Assembly: GCA_905373555.1 (NCBI GenBank)
Contig: CAJPTP010000008.1
Location: forward strand, 1-14,551
Direction: 5' to 3'
Length of the DNA: 14,551 nt
Source of the DNA: an uncultured Francisella sp.
GTDB lineage: Bacteria; Pseudomonadota; Gammaproteobacteria; Burkholderiales; Neisseriaceae
Under the pieces are notes generated by a model. The model saw only the letters and a list, made by a program, of their open reading frames with translations. It did no database searches and had not been told where the DNA came from. Position numbers and translations under genes: made by a program. Positions within the stretch are counted from its first letter, which is position 1, and the number at the start of each line of letters is the position of its first letter. Of this stretch, positions 1-6,415 are shown piece by piece.

Positions 1-113
1 CCCTCAAAGGCCTTGTCGGCCAAAACCCCCGCCGCCGCCTTGCGCCTGACGGCTTCGGCGTCCGGCGTCGTTTTGCTGTTTGTCGTTGACACTCTGAATC
101 TCGGGCGCGGCAT
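1..113 (-). CDS. pstC: Possible 5' end of pstC (phosphate ABC transporter permease), cut by window edge
   Basis: A minus-strand frame is open from an ATG at 113 (or a GTG at 92) to the left edge without a stop. It encodes a polar, basic N-terminus that ends in ADKAFEG. PstC proteins commonly begin with a short polar cytoplasmic segment containing a basic/ADxxF or GDxxF motif just before the first membrane helix, and pstC is the usual gene after pstS. Only about 31 to 38 residues are visible and no membrane segment is reached. Neither start has a strong ribosome site; the GTG gives the more typical N-terminus (V/M-STTNSKTTP) with a weak GAGA upstream. The identification therefore rests on position and a short motif. 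The gene lies about 240 nt after the pstS stop, beyond a hairpin. Confidence 0.5.
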   Translation of the reverse strand, partial: MPRPRFRVSTTNSKTTPDAEAVRRKAAAGVLADKAFE

Positions 114-278
114 GGGCAAGCAAGCAAGCGAAACGCCGCGCCGCGCAAAAAATGGAAGAAGGGAGGGCCCGGCCGGCGCCCGGCCCAACCGCCCCGGATC
201 GATCGACCCCAACCCGGATCGCGGATTCGGGGTCGCAAGACAGGCTCAACGGGGGGAGCGAAATCGGCTCCGCTTCTT

Positions 279-308
279 AAACAACCGCCCGGCGGCAATC
301 CGCCGGGC
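279..308 (-). terminator. Hairpin after pstS, likely terminator or attenuator
   Basis: Positions 287-295 and 300-308 form a perfect 9-bp GC-rich stem (GCCCGGCGG with its complement) and a 4-nt loop. On the minus strand the stem is followed by GGTTGTTT, a weak U-rich tail. It sits 43 nt past the pstS stop and before the probable pstC start. Partial termination here would make more of the binding protein than of the permease, a common arrangement in pst operons. The short U-tract makes partial read-through plausible. Confidence 0.6.
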
Positions 309-350
309 TCAAAATCGCGGGCGAGCGCGCCGCCCGGCGATGCGCCTCAA

Positions 351-1394
351 TCACTTCCAAAGAGCGGCGCCGGAGGCGTCCTTGATCTCGGTTTTCCAAG
401 ACTCGCGAACGGAGCCCGTGACCTCGTCGGGCAAGGGCACGTAGTCCAACTCGACGGCGCTCTTGCCGCCCTTTTTCCAAGCCCAGTCGAAAAACTTCAA
501 GACCTCTTTGGTTTGCTCGGGCTTATCGGCGGCCTTATGCACCAAGATGAAGGTCGCGGCGGTGACGGGCCACGACATGTCGCCGGGCTCGTCGGTCAAG
601 ACCACGCCCATGCCGGGCGCGCTTTTCCAATTGGCGTTGGACGCGGCGGCGGCAAAGCTCTTTTGCTCGGGCTGAACGACTTTGCCGTTCTTGTTTTGCA
701 TCGCCGTCCAAGCCAAGTTGTTTTGCTTGGCGTAGGCGTATTCGACGTAGCCGATGGAGTTGGCCAGCTGCTTGACGTAGGCGGCGACGCCCTCATTGCC
801 CTTGGCGCCTTGGCCGACGGGCCACTTCACGGACTTGCCCTCGCCAACCGAGCTCTTCCAGCCCGCCGAAACCTTGGACAGGTAGTTGGTCCAGCCAAAC
901 GTCGTGCCCGAGCCGTCGGAGCGGTGAACAACCACAATGTCGGCTGAGGGCAGGTTCAAACCGGGGTTAAGCTGTTTGATGGGAGCGTCATTCCACTTTT
1001 TGATCTTGCCCATGAAGATGTCGGCCAAAACGGGGCCCGACAAAGTCAGCTTGCCCGCTTTGACGCCCGCGATGTTGACCACGGGCACGGTTCCGCCGAT
1101 CACGGCGGGGAACTGCAGCAAGCCCTCTTGCTTGAGCTTGTCTGCCTTCATCGGATCGTCGGAGGCGCCGAAGTCGACGGTTTTGGCGATGATCTGCTGC
1201 TGGCCGCCGCCCGATCCGATCGACTGGTAGTTGACCTTCACTCCGGTTTCGTTTTGGTAAAGCGAAGCCCACTTGGCATAGACCGGATAGGGGAAAGAGG
1301 CGCCCGCGCCCGTGACGGTCGGGGCGGCGAAAGCGGACGCGGCGAAGCCCATGGCCGCGATGGCGGCCAAGCGGCCGATTGCGCGATTCTTCAT
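351..1394 (-). CDS. pstS: Phosphate ABC transporter periplasmic substrate-binding protein PstS
   Basis: This 347-residue protein binds inorganic phosphate in the periplasm and delivers it to the PstCAB importer. The start at 1394 is chosen because AAGGAAAAG lies just upstream and the frame then opens with a clean Sec signal peptide (basic MKNR, hydrophobic core, AFA cleavage near residue 23). An earlier in-frame ATG at 1553 would lie upstream of the promoter and is rejected. Family hallmarks are visible: GAGASFPYPVY near 29-39, the SIGSGGG loop near 58-64, DFGASDDPM at 74-82, and the phosphate-binding HRSDGSGTT at 157-165. The length matches E. coli PstS (about 346). A PhoB box and -10 lie upstream, so expression should rise on phosphate starvation. 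A hairpin and the probable start of pstC follow. Confidence 0.97.
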   Translation of the reverse strand: MKNRAIGRLAAIAAMGFAASAFAAPTVTGAGASFPYPVYAKWASLYQNETGVKVNYQSIGSGGGQQQIIAKTVDFGASDDPMKADKLKQEGLLQFPAVIGGTVPVVNIAGVKAGKLTLSGPVLADIFMGKIKKWNDAPIKQLNPGLNLPSADIVVVHRSDGSGTTFGWTNYLSKVSAGWKSSVGEGKSVKWPVGQGAKGNEGVAAYVKQLANSIGYVEYAYAKQNNLAWTAMQNKNGKVVQPEQKSFAAAASNANWKSAPGMGVVLTDEPGDMSWPVTAATFILVHKAADKPEQTKEVLKFFDWAWKKGGKSAVELDYVPLPDEVTGSVRESWKTEIKDASGAALWK

Positions 1395-1468
1395 TCGAAA
1401 CTTTTCCTTTTGCAAAAGCCCGACAGGCGCCTTTGTTTTGCGCCGCCGGGCGGTAGCCGGGCACTGCG

Positions 1469-1489
1469 TTGCGCGAGCCACTCGCGCAA
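1469..1489 (-). promoter_or_regulatory. Perfect stem-loop at the predicted 5' end of pstS mRNA
   Basis: Positions 1469-1477 (TTGCGCGAG) and 1481-1489 (CTCGCGCAA) are a perfect 9-bp inverted repeat with a 3-nt loop. It starts about two nucleotides after the transcription start expected from the upstream -10 (near 1491), so the mRNA would begin with a stable hairpin. Such 5'-terminal stems can protect transcripts from RNase E. It has no U-tract and so is not a terminator. About 75 nt of leader follow before the pstS start. Confidence 0.55.
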
Positions 1490-1497
1490 TCGGGGGC

Positions 1498-1531
1498 ATG
1501 TTAGCCGCCGATTGTGACAAACGAATGACGC
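1498..1531 (-). promoter_or_regulatory. PhoB-dependent promoter of pstS: Pho box plus -10
   Basis: The minus strand reads GCGTCATTCGTTTGTCAC at 1531-1514. This matches 12 of 18 positions of the E. coli Pho box consensus (CTGTCATAAATCTGTCAC), including two GTCA cores exactly 11 bp apart. Exactly 10 nt further is TAACAT (1503-1498), a fair -10. In E. coli Pho promoters the box replaces the -35 element and lies at this distance from the -10. Upstream (1547-1575) the template is A/T-rich. PhoB activation on phosphate starvation is inferred from this layout and from the downstream gene being pstS. Confidence 0.8.
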
Positions 1532-1583
1532 CGCGGGCGCAGCGCCTCTTCATTTTTCTTTGCTTTTAAAGGGATTTTTGGTT

Positions 1584-1740
1584 GAAAGGAAAGGAGGGGA
1601 GAAACGGAAAGGAAGAGGGCGGAAGGGGCGGATGGGCAAAAAGAGAGGCAAGCGAGAGAGCGGATGGAGAAAAGAGAGGGGGAAAGGAGAAGGGAAAAGA
1701 GAAGGGAAAAAAGGGAGCGAGGGGAAACGAAAAAGGCGAG
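1584..1740. other. Polypurine/polypyrimidine tract between pstS and tamB
   Basis: Of 157 plus-strand bases, 145 are purines, with an unbroken 52-nt purine run at 1666-1717. The run includes a 12-base unit (GAGAAGGGAAAA) repeated twice in tandem at 1687-1710. It lies just beyond the tamB terminator hairpin, so tamB read-through RNA would be C/U-rich and G-poor, resembling a Rho-loading site. I see no convincing gene in it: open frames here are compositional, giving Lys/Arg/Glu/Gly-rich or Phe/Pro/Ser/Leu-rich translations. Confidence 0.85.
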
Positions 1741-1762
1741 GCGCCGGGCGCAACTCGCCTTT
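1730..1762 (-). terminator. Intrinsic terminator after tamB
   Basis: AAAGGCGAG (1732-1740) and CTCGCCTTT (1754-1762) form a perfect 9-bp stem. The 13-nt loop contains a smaller GCGC/GCGC stem. On the minus strand the stem runs into a U-run (complement of the A's at 1730-1734) and then pyrimidine-rich sequence. It lies 44 nt after the tamB stop. The plus strand also has a T-rich stretch after the stem (1764-1772), so it could work in both directions. Confidence 0.75.
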
Positions 1763-1806
1763 CTTGTTTTTTCCCGCAGGTCGGCCCGGCGCCCGAACCG
1801 GCCGGC

Positions 1807-4800
1807 TCAATCGTAGCGGCGCGACAGGCGCGACTCGAAGCTGAAGCCCTCTGTGCCGACGGTTCCGATCAGCTTGAGCGACCGGCCCCAACTGTAGACG
1901 AGCTTGACCAGCTGCGAGGAGCTGTTGAGGCCGTACTCATAGCCCAAGTAGATGTTGTCGGTGATGTTCTTGCCGACGGTCACCATCTGCTCGGCGGGGT
2001 TGACCTCGCCCGTCTTGGAGTCCGCGGTTGGCCTGGCGTTCACGCCGATCTCGTCGAACAGCCCGATGGAGTTGTTGATGCTGCCCGCCAACAGCGAGCC
2101 CGCCGCGAGCGCCAGCGCCGCGTCGTCGCGCTCGCCCGCGGGGGCGCGCCCCAAGATCAGCCACGCCAACTTGTCCTTGTCCGACAAAGGCTGATCGGCG
2201 AACACGTCGAGGCTTGGCATCTCCACCGTGCCCGAAACATCGACCCCCACGCCCACGGGCGAATTGCGTCGCTTCGCCCGGATGCGCAGGCTGGGATTGT
2301 CGGCGGGGCCGGAGAACGTCACCGCGCCGCTCTCGATCTCCAAGTCTTGGCCGTAGGCGCGATACATCCCGCGGCGGGCGTACACGGTTCCAAGCAGCCT
2401 GAAGCCTCGATCGGGGCTCGAGACGGCCTGCAGCCGCCCGCCCATCAGGATGTCCAGCCCCTCCCCCTTGAAGCGGAAAGCGTTGTTCAAATCCAGCTCA
2501 ACGTCGACCTTGAACGGCAAGGGAGGCTCCTCGGCCTTGGGCTTTTCCCCCAACACCGTCACGTCGTCGCTCAAGCGCGGCATGCCCGATTTGGGAAAAT
2601 CCAGCAACGCCTCGTCAAGCTTGAGCTTGCCGCCCAGCGCCAAGCCATCCGAGCGCGAGTAATCCAATTGGGCCTCGCCCGACAAGGTGACCTTGCGGTC
2701 GGGCATATTCACCGCGTTGAACCGATCGAGCCGAGCTTTCAGTTTCGCGACGGGTTCATCGCCCTCCAGCGTCACATCGCCCGACACGACGACGGCGCCC
2801 TCCCTTTTGCCCGCAAAGGACAAGGCGTCAATCGTGAGCGCCCGCCTGTCGAATCGCGCCGCCAAAGAGCCGTTCTCAAAGCGCAGGCCGGTGTCGGCGT
2901 CGCGGTACTCCACCCCCTCCGCCGTGATCGGCCCGCTCAGCTCCGGGCGCGAGACCGTGCCCGACACCTCAACCGTCGAGCGCGCCCGGCCGCGCAAATC
3001 CATGCCCACCGGCATGAAATACCGATAGCGGCCCAAATCGTCGGCGTCGACCCGCAATTGGCCGGCAAGCTTGGAGGCGCCGAATTGCCGACTGTCGTAA
3101 TCGACGGCCACGCGGCCTTCTGCGCGGCCAAAATCGGTGGCCAAGCTAAGCCGGTTGTCCAGCCTGGAGCCCCTGAACTCCGAGCGCAGGCTCGCCGAGG
3201 AGAGCCCGATCCCGCGCTTTTTGCCCGGGATCGCGACGTCGCCCGAGTCGCGGCGCAAGTCGATGTAGCCCGAGGCCGCGTCGCGCAGGGAAAAGTCCCA
3301 ATCGCCCGTGACCACGAGGTTTTGCTCAAAGCCCAAGGGATACACGGCGTCCAGCTGGCTCAAGTCGATGGAGCGGGCCGACCCTTTGGTCGAAAACCCC
3401 TTGCCCTTGGCCCACTCCAAGCGCCCCAGATCCAACGAGCCGCCGAACAGCCCCCAGCGGGCGGGCGAGACGGAAAAAGAATCGGATGAGGCGGACACGC
3501 GCGCCGCGTTGAGCAGCCTGATTTGCGCCGCCCCGCCCAAATTCAGGCTCGACACGTCGCCCGTCCAGCGCCAAGCGGAGTCGAAGCCGCCGCGCGAGCG
3601 CAGCGTGAGCCTGTAGTTTTTGTCGTCCAGCGACATGTCCAAATCGCCCGCAAAGGCGTGCGAGGCCAAGGTGCCCGAGGCTTGGGCGTCGATTTGGCGC
3701 ACCTCGACCCCGGGCAAGCTCACCCCCGAGCCCTTCACATCCACGGCCAAAGGCTTGCCCAAGTCGGGGCTGGCGAGAATCCTGTAGCTTAGCCGCCCGG
3801 CCTTGACCGCGTCGAACGCCTTGAAATTCGCCGCCGAGCCCGCCAAATCGACGCTTAGCGTCTTGGGTTCGCCCTGCGCATAGCCCTTGGCCGTGAGCGA
3901 GCCCGCCAAGCCAAAACCGAACGGGGCGAGGTTGGGGGCGTCGACGTCGAGGTTGAGCCTGTCGCCGGGCTTGCCGAAGGCCCCGCGCGCCTCGATGCGG
4001 TTGTCGGCCAAGGCCACGCGCAAATCGACGTCCTTGGCTTCGCCGTCGGCGTACTTGGCGCCGCCCTTGGCGGAAAACGGCTTGCCGTCGATTTGGCTCT
4101 CGCCCAAATTCAACTTCGCCTTCACTTCCATCCCGGATGCGCCGTTTGAGCCCGAAACCTCGACGTCGCCGTTGACGCTGCCGTCGGGCAAGCCGGATGC
4201 GAGCAGGTCGGGGTTGAGGTCGGAAACGCGCGCCATCGCCAAGAAGCCGCCCGAGCCGATCCCGTATTCCCCTTTAAGCTCGATCTTGCCCTTTCCCGCC
4301 CCCAGCTTAGCTTGCTCGACGACGAGCGTCTTGTCTTTTCCCTCCCCGCGCGCGCTGATTAGCGCTTCCAAAGCCAAGAACCCGGATGACAGATCGGCCT
4401 TCACCGTCGGGCCGGAGGCGGGCCCCTTCACGGTCGCCGAGCCAAAGAGCGACAGCGGCGGCTTGGGGCGCCCCCGCAACGCGGCGGCATCCTTGCCCTC
4501 GGCCTTGCGCTTGGCTTTATCTTTGGCTTTTCCCTTTGCTTTGCCCTCCGATTCGGCGTCGATCTTGGCCTTGGCGCCGCGGCGCGCCGCCTTGCCCGAT
4601 CCCGGGGCGCGCTCGGATCCGGCCGCTTGCCCCCCCTCCTTTTCGGCCATTCGAGCGTCTTTTGCTTGGGCTTTGGCTTGGGCGCGGCGCCGGCGCGCAT
4701 CGTCGGAATCGATGAAATCGGAGAGCTTCACATCCGCCAGCCGCAGGGACAGATCCAAGGGGGCGTCGCCGGACACGCCGACGCTGCCCTCCATTTCCAC

Positions 4801-6216
4801 CGAGCCCCCGTCAATCAGCCGGGCGACGAGATTGTCGAACTCGACGCTTTGCATGCCGCGGGCGACGAAAAAGGCGCTTAGCCCATCCAACGGGATCATG
4901 CCGTCCGACGCCCCGCCCGAATCATAGTTCTCGAGCATCAAAAAGCCGTCCATATCCCCGTTCGCCGATTGCGCTTCGGCGCCCGGCGATTCCGTCTCGG
5001 CGGCCGCGCCGGGCTTGGGCTTGGGCTCGGGCTTGGGGGCAAGATCGGCCGAGTCCGCGGATGGGGCTTGCGAGGCTGCGGCGGGATCGGGGGCCTTGGG
5101 CTCGCGCGGCTGAATGGAGGCGATCAGGGACAGATCGGCGCGCGGAAAGTTCGGCCAAAACACTTTGGGGTTGAGGTTGGAGGCGTTGGCCTCCAACCGG
5201 CGCGCGATCCCCGCCAGACCTTGGCCGAAAGGCGAGATGAGCCCCGTCGCGCGCAGGCCCACGCCCGATCCGGTAAGCCGGGCGTCGACGTTGAGCGTTG
5301 CGAGGCTGCCTGTCGCGTCAAGCTTGGCCGACACGGGCAAGCCGCCCAGCTCGCCTGCGGCCGATGCGCCCACAACGACGGGAAAATCGCCGCCGTCCTC
5401 GGCAAAGGCGGAAAGCGAGGCGGTCGCCCACGGAAAAACGATGGAATCGACGAACAAAGAGTGCATGCCGTCGGAAAAGGAGTAGGAGCCCTCGGCCGAT
5501 TCGATCGCGACGTTGTCGCGCTTGCCCAGCGCCAACCCGCCAAACTCGAAGCGGTCGATCTTGACGTCGATGGGCAGCCCAATGCTTTTGGGCATCTTCG
5601 CGGGCTTGGACTCTTTTTCGCGATTTTCGGGGGAGACGAAAAAAACCCGGCCCACTTTCAGCAAGGCAATGCGCGCCCAAGGCCCGGAGCCGCCCTTGGC
5701 CCAGCGCAGCTCGACGCCGTCGATCTCGCAGCGCATCCCGTCTTGGCCGGAGAGGCGGTAGTTGCCCACGCGAAAGCCGCCCAAGACCGAGCCCGAGATC
5801 GAATCGGCGCGAGCCGCGTAGCCCGCCTTGGCGGGCAACTCAAGCAAGGCGTAGCGCAGGGCGCGTTCGCTGCCCAGCGCCCAATACGCCGCGAGCGCGA
5901 GGCTCAACGCCGACAAGACCAGAAACCCCGCCGCGAACAGGGCGGCGCGCTTGGCCCAACGGCGCCGCCCTTTGCGCGCCCGGCCCGGTTCGCCGCCGCC
6001 CGGCGCCGCGCCGAAATTGGGCGCGGGATGGCTTTGCGAAGAGGCCGGCGCGCCGACTTGGGGTTCGGCGCCCGAACCCTCGGCGGCCAAAACAAGCCCG
6101 CCCGCTCGCGCGGCTTCAAGGGCAAGGCGCGGCGAAGCGATCCCGCGGCCGGCGTTGGGGCCGAGCCCAAGCCGCCGCGCGAGCGAAACCAATTTGTCGA
6201 TCGCCTCGTCAAGCAT
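1807..6216 (-). CDS. tamB: TamB, AsmA-like inner-membrane subunit of the translocation and assembly module
   Basis: This protein of about 1469 residues is anchored in the inner membrane and spans the periplasm as a long beta-rich groove. With TamA it helps insert outer-membrane proteins, and AsmA-like proteins also carry phospholipids to the outer membrane. One membrane helix is seen near residues 88-113 after a basic RKGRRRW stretch. Then come repetitive beta-strand segments and a typical TamB C-terminal domain (ADQPLSDKDKLAWLILGR, then VGKNITDNIYLGYEYGL). The ATG at 6216 is chosen because GGAG/GAG lies just upstream; the frame extends to a TTG at 6372, which lacks a ribosome site. Oddities are an unusually long cytoplasmic N-terminus (about 87 residues; E. 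coli TamB has only a few), a Pro/Glu/Ala-rich insert near 369-422 and a Lys/Ala-rich insert near 504-586. It is longer than E. coli TamB (1259). It follows tamA. Confidence 0.92.
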   Translation of the reverse strand: MLDEAIDKLVSLARRLGLGPNAGRGIASPRLALEAARAGGLVLAAEGSGAEPQVGAPASSQSHPAPNFGAAPGGGEPGRARKGRRRWAKRAALFAAGFLVLSALSLALAAYWALGSERALRYALLELPAKAGYAARADSISGSVLGGFRVGNYRLSGQDGMRCEIDGVELRWAKGGSGPWARIALLKVGRVFFVSPENREKESKPAKMPKSIGLPIDVKIDRFEFGGLALGKRDNVAIESAEGSYSFSDGMHSLFVDSIVFPWATASLSAFAEDGGDFPVVVGASAAGELGGLPVSAKLDATGSLATLNVDARLTGSGVGLRATGLISPFGQGLAGIARRLEANASNLNPKVFWPNFPRADLSLIASIQPREPKAPDPAAASQAPSADSADLAPKPEPKPKPGAAAETESPGAEAQSANGDMDGFLMLENYDSGGASDGMIPLDGLSAFFVARGMQSVEFDNLVARLIDGGSVEMEGSVGVSGDAPLDLSLRLADVKLSDFIDSDDARRRRAQAKAQAKDARMAEKEGGQAAGSERAPGSGKAARRGAKAKIDAESEGKAKGKAKDKAKRKAEGKDAAALRGRPKPPLSLFGSATVKGPASGPTVKADLSSGFLALEALISARGEGKDKTLVVEQAKLGAGKGKIELKGEYGIGSGGFLAMARVSDLNPDLLASGLPDGSVNGDVEVSGSNGASGMEVKAKLNLGESQIDGKPFSAKGGAKYADGEAKDVDLRVALADNRIEARGAFGKPGDRLNLDVDAPNLAPFGFGLAGSLTAKGYAQGEPKTLSVDLAGSAANFKAFDAVKAGRLSYRILASPDLGKPLAVDVKGSGVSLPGVEVRQIDAQASGTLASHAFAGDLDMSLDDKNYRLTLRSRGGFDSAWRWTGDVSSLNLGGAAQIRLLNAARVSASSDSFSVSPARWGLFGGSLDLGRLEWAKGKGFSTKGSARSIDLSQLDAVYPLGFEQNLVVTGDWDFSLRDAASGYIDLRRDSGDVAIPGKKRGIGLSSASLRSEFRGSRLDNRLSLATDFGRAEGRVAVDYDSRQFGASKLAGQLRVDADDLGRYRYFMPVGMDLRGRARSTVEVSGTVSRPELSGPITAEGVEYRDADTGLRFENGSLAARFDRRALTIDALSFAGKREGAVVVSGDVTLEGDEPVAKLKARLDRFNAVNMPDRKVTLSGEAQLDYSRSDGLALGGKLKLDEALLDFPKSGMPRLSDDVTVLGEKPKAEEPPLPFKVDVELDLNNAFRFKGEGLDILMGGRLQAVSSPDRGFRLLGTVYARRGMYRAYGQDLEIESGAVTFSGPADNPSLRIRAKRRNSPVGVGVDVSGTVEMPSLDVFADQPLSDKDKLAWLILGRAPAGERDDAALALAAGSLLAGSINNSIGLFDEIGVNARPTADSKTGEVNPAEQMVTVGKNITDNIYLGYEYGLNSSSQLVKLVYSWGRSLKLIGTVGTEGFSFESRLSRRYD
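4459..4707 (-). other. Lys/Ala-rich low-complexity insert within tamB
   Basis: About 83 codons encode a strongly basic, Ala/Lys/Arg/Glu-rich segment with repeats such as KGKAKDKAKRKAEGK. It lies between two beta-rich AsmA-like stretches (ending SDFIDSDD, resuming PLSLFGSATVKG). It is in frame with tamB, so it is not a frameshift. Such charge-rich sequence is not part of the usual TamB fold and is probably a flexible loop or helix projecting from the groove. Confidence 0.8.
4951..5112 (-). other. Pro/Glu/Ala-rich low-complexity insert within tamB
   Basis: About 54 codons encode a Pro-, Ala-, Ser- and Glu-rich stretch, including PKPEPKPKPG, between beta-rich parts of TamB. It looks disordered. 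It lies roughly 80 residues before the Lys/Ala-rich insert and carries mainly acidic and proline residues, whereas the second insert is mainly basic. Confidence 0.75.
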
Positions 6217-6415
6217 GCGCAAACTCTGCTCCGCCCCGCGCCGGGCGCGGTTGCGGGGATTGAAAAGAAAGAAAACGGACAACGGACAACCCAAACCGAA
6301 AAAATTGGAATCCAAGAGCCGAAGCTTCGAGCCGCGCCGATTCAAGGCGACGGAAACAAAAGAAAAAAACAAGGGCGAAAAGGGCCGGGCGCGGCGCCCA
6401 AGCCCGGAAAAGCGC
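6217..6415 (-). other. tamA-tamB intergenic leader with hairpin and T-run
   Basis: On the minus strand, shortly after the tamA stop, a GC-rich segment (6376-6408) can fold (CCGGGC with GCCCGG, or GGGCG with CGCCC). It is followed by pyrimidine-rich sequence including seven T's (6363-6369). This may be a weak terminator or attenuator; the T-run is some 14 nt from the stem, so it is not a classical one. The 10-bp palindrome CGAAGCTTCG lies at 6320-6329, and GTTGTCC occurs twice near 6280-6296. I found no convincing sigma-70 promoter. If tamB instead starts at the TTG at 6372, most of this stretch would be coding. Confidence 0.4.

Noticed and set aside
1395..1553. Upstream ATG of the pstS frame
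   Set aside because: It would place the start before the Pho box and -10 and hide the signal peptide; the ATG at 1394 has a ribosome site.
1582..3489. Long plus-strand open frame opposite tamB and the purine tract
   Set aside because: It is antisense to a well-supported gene, starts inside low-complexity purine sequence, has no ribosome site and no recognisable domain; GC-rich codon bias makes such shadow frames common.
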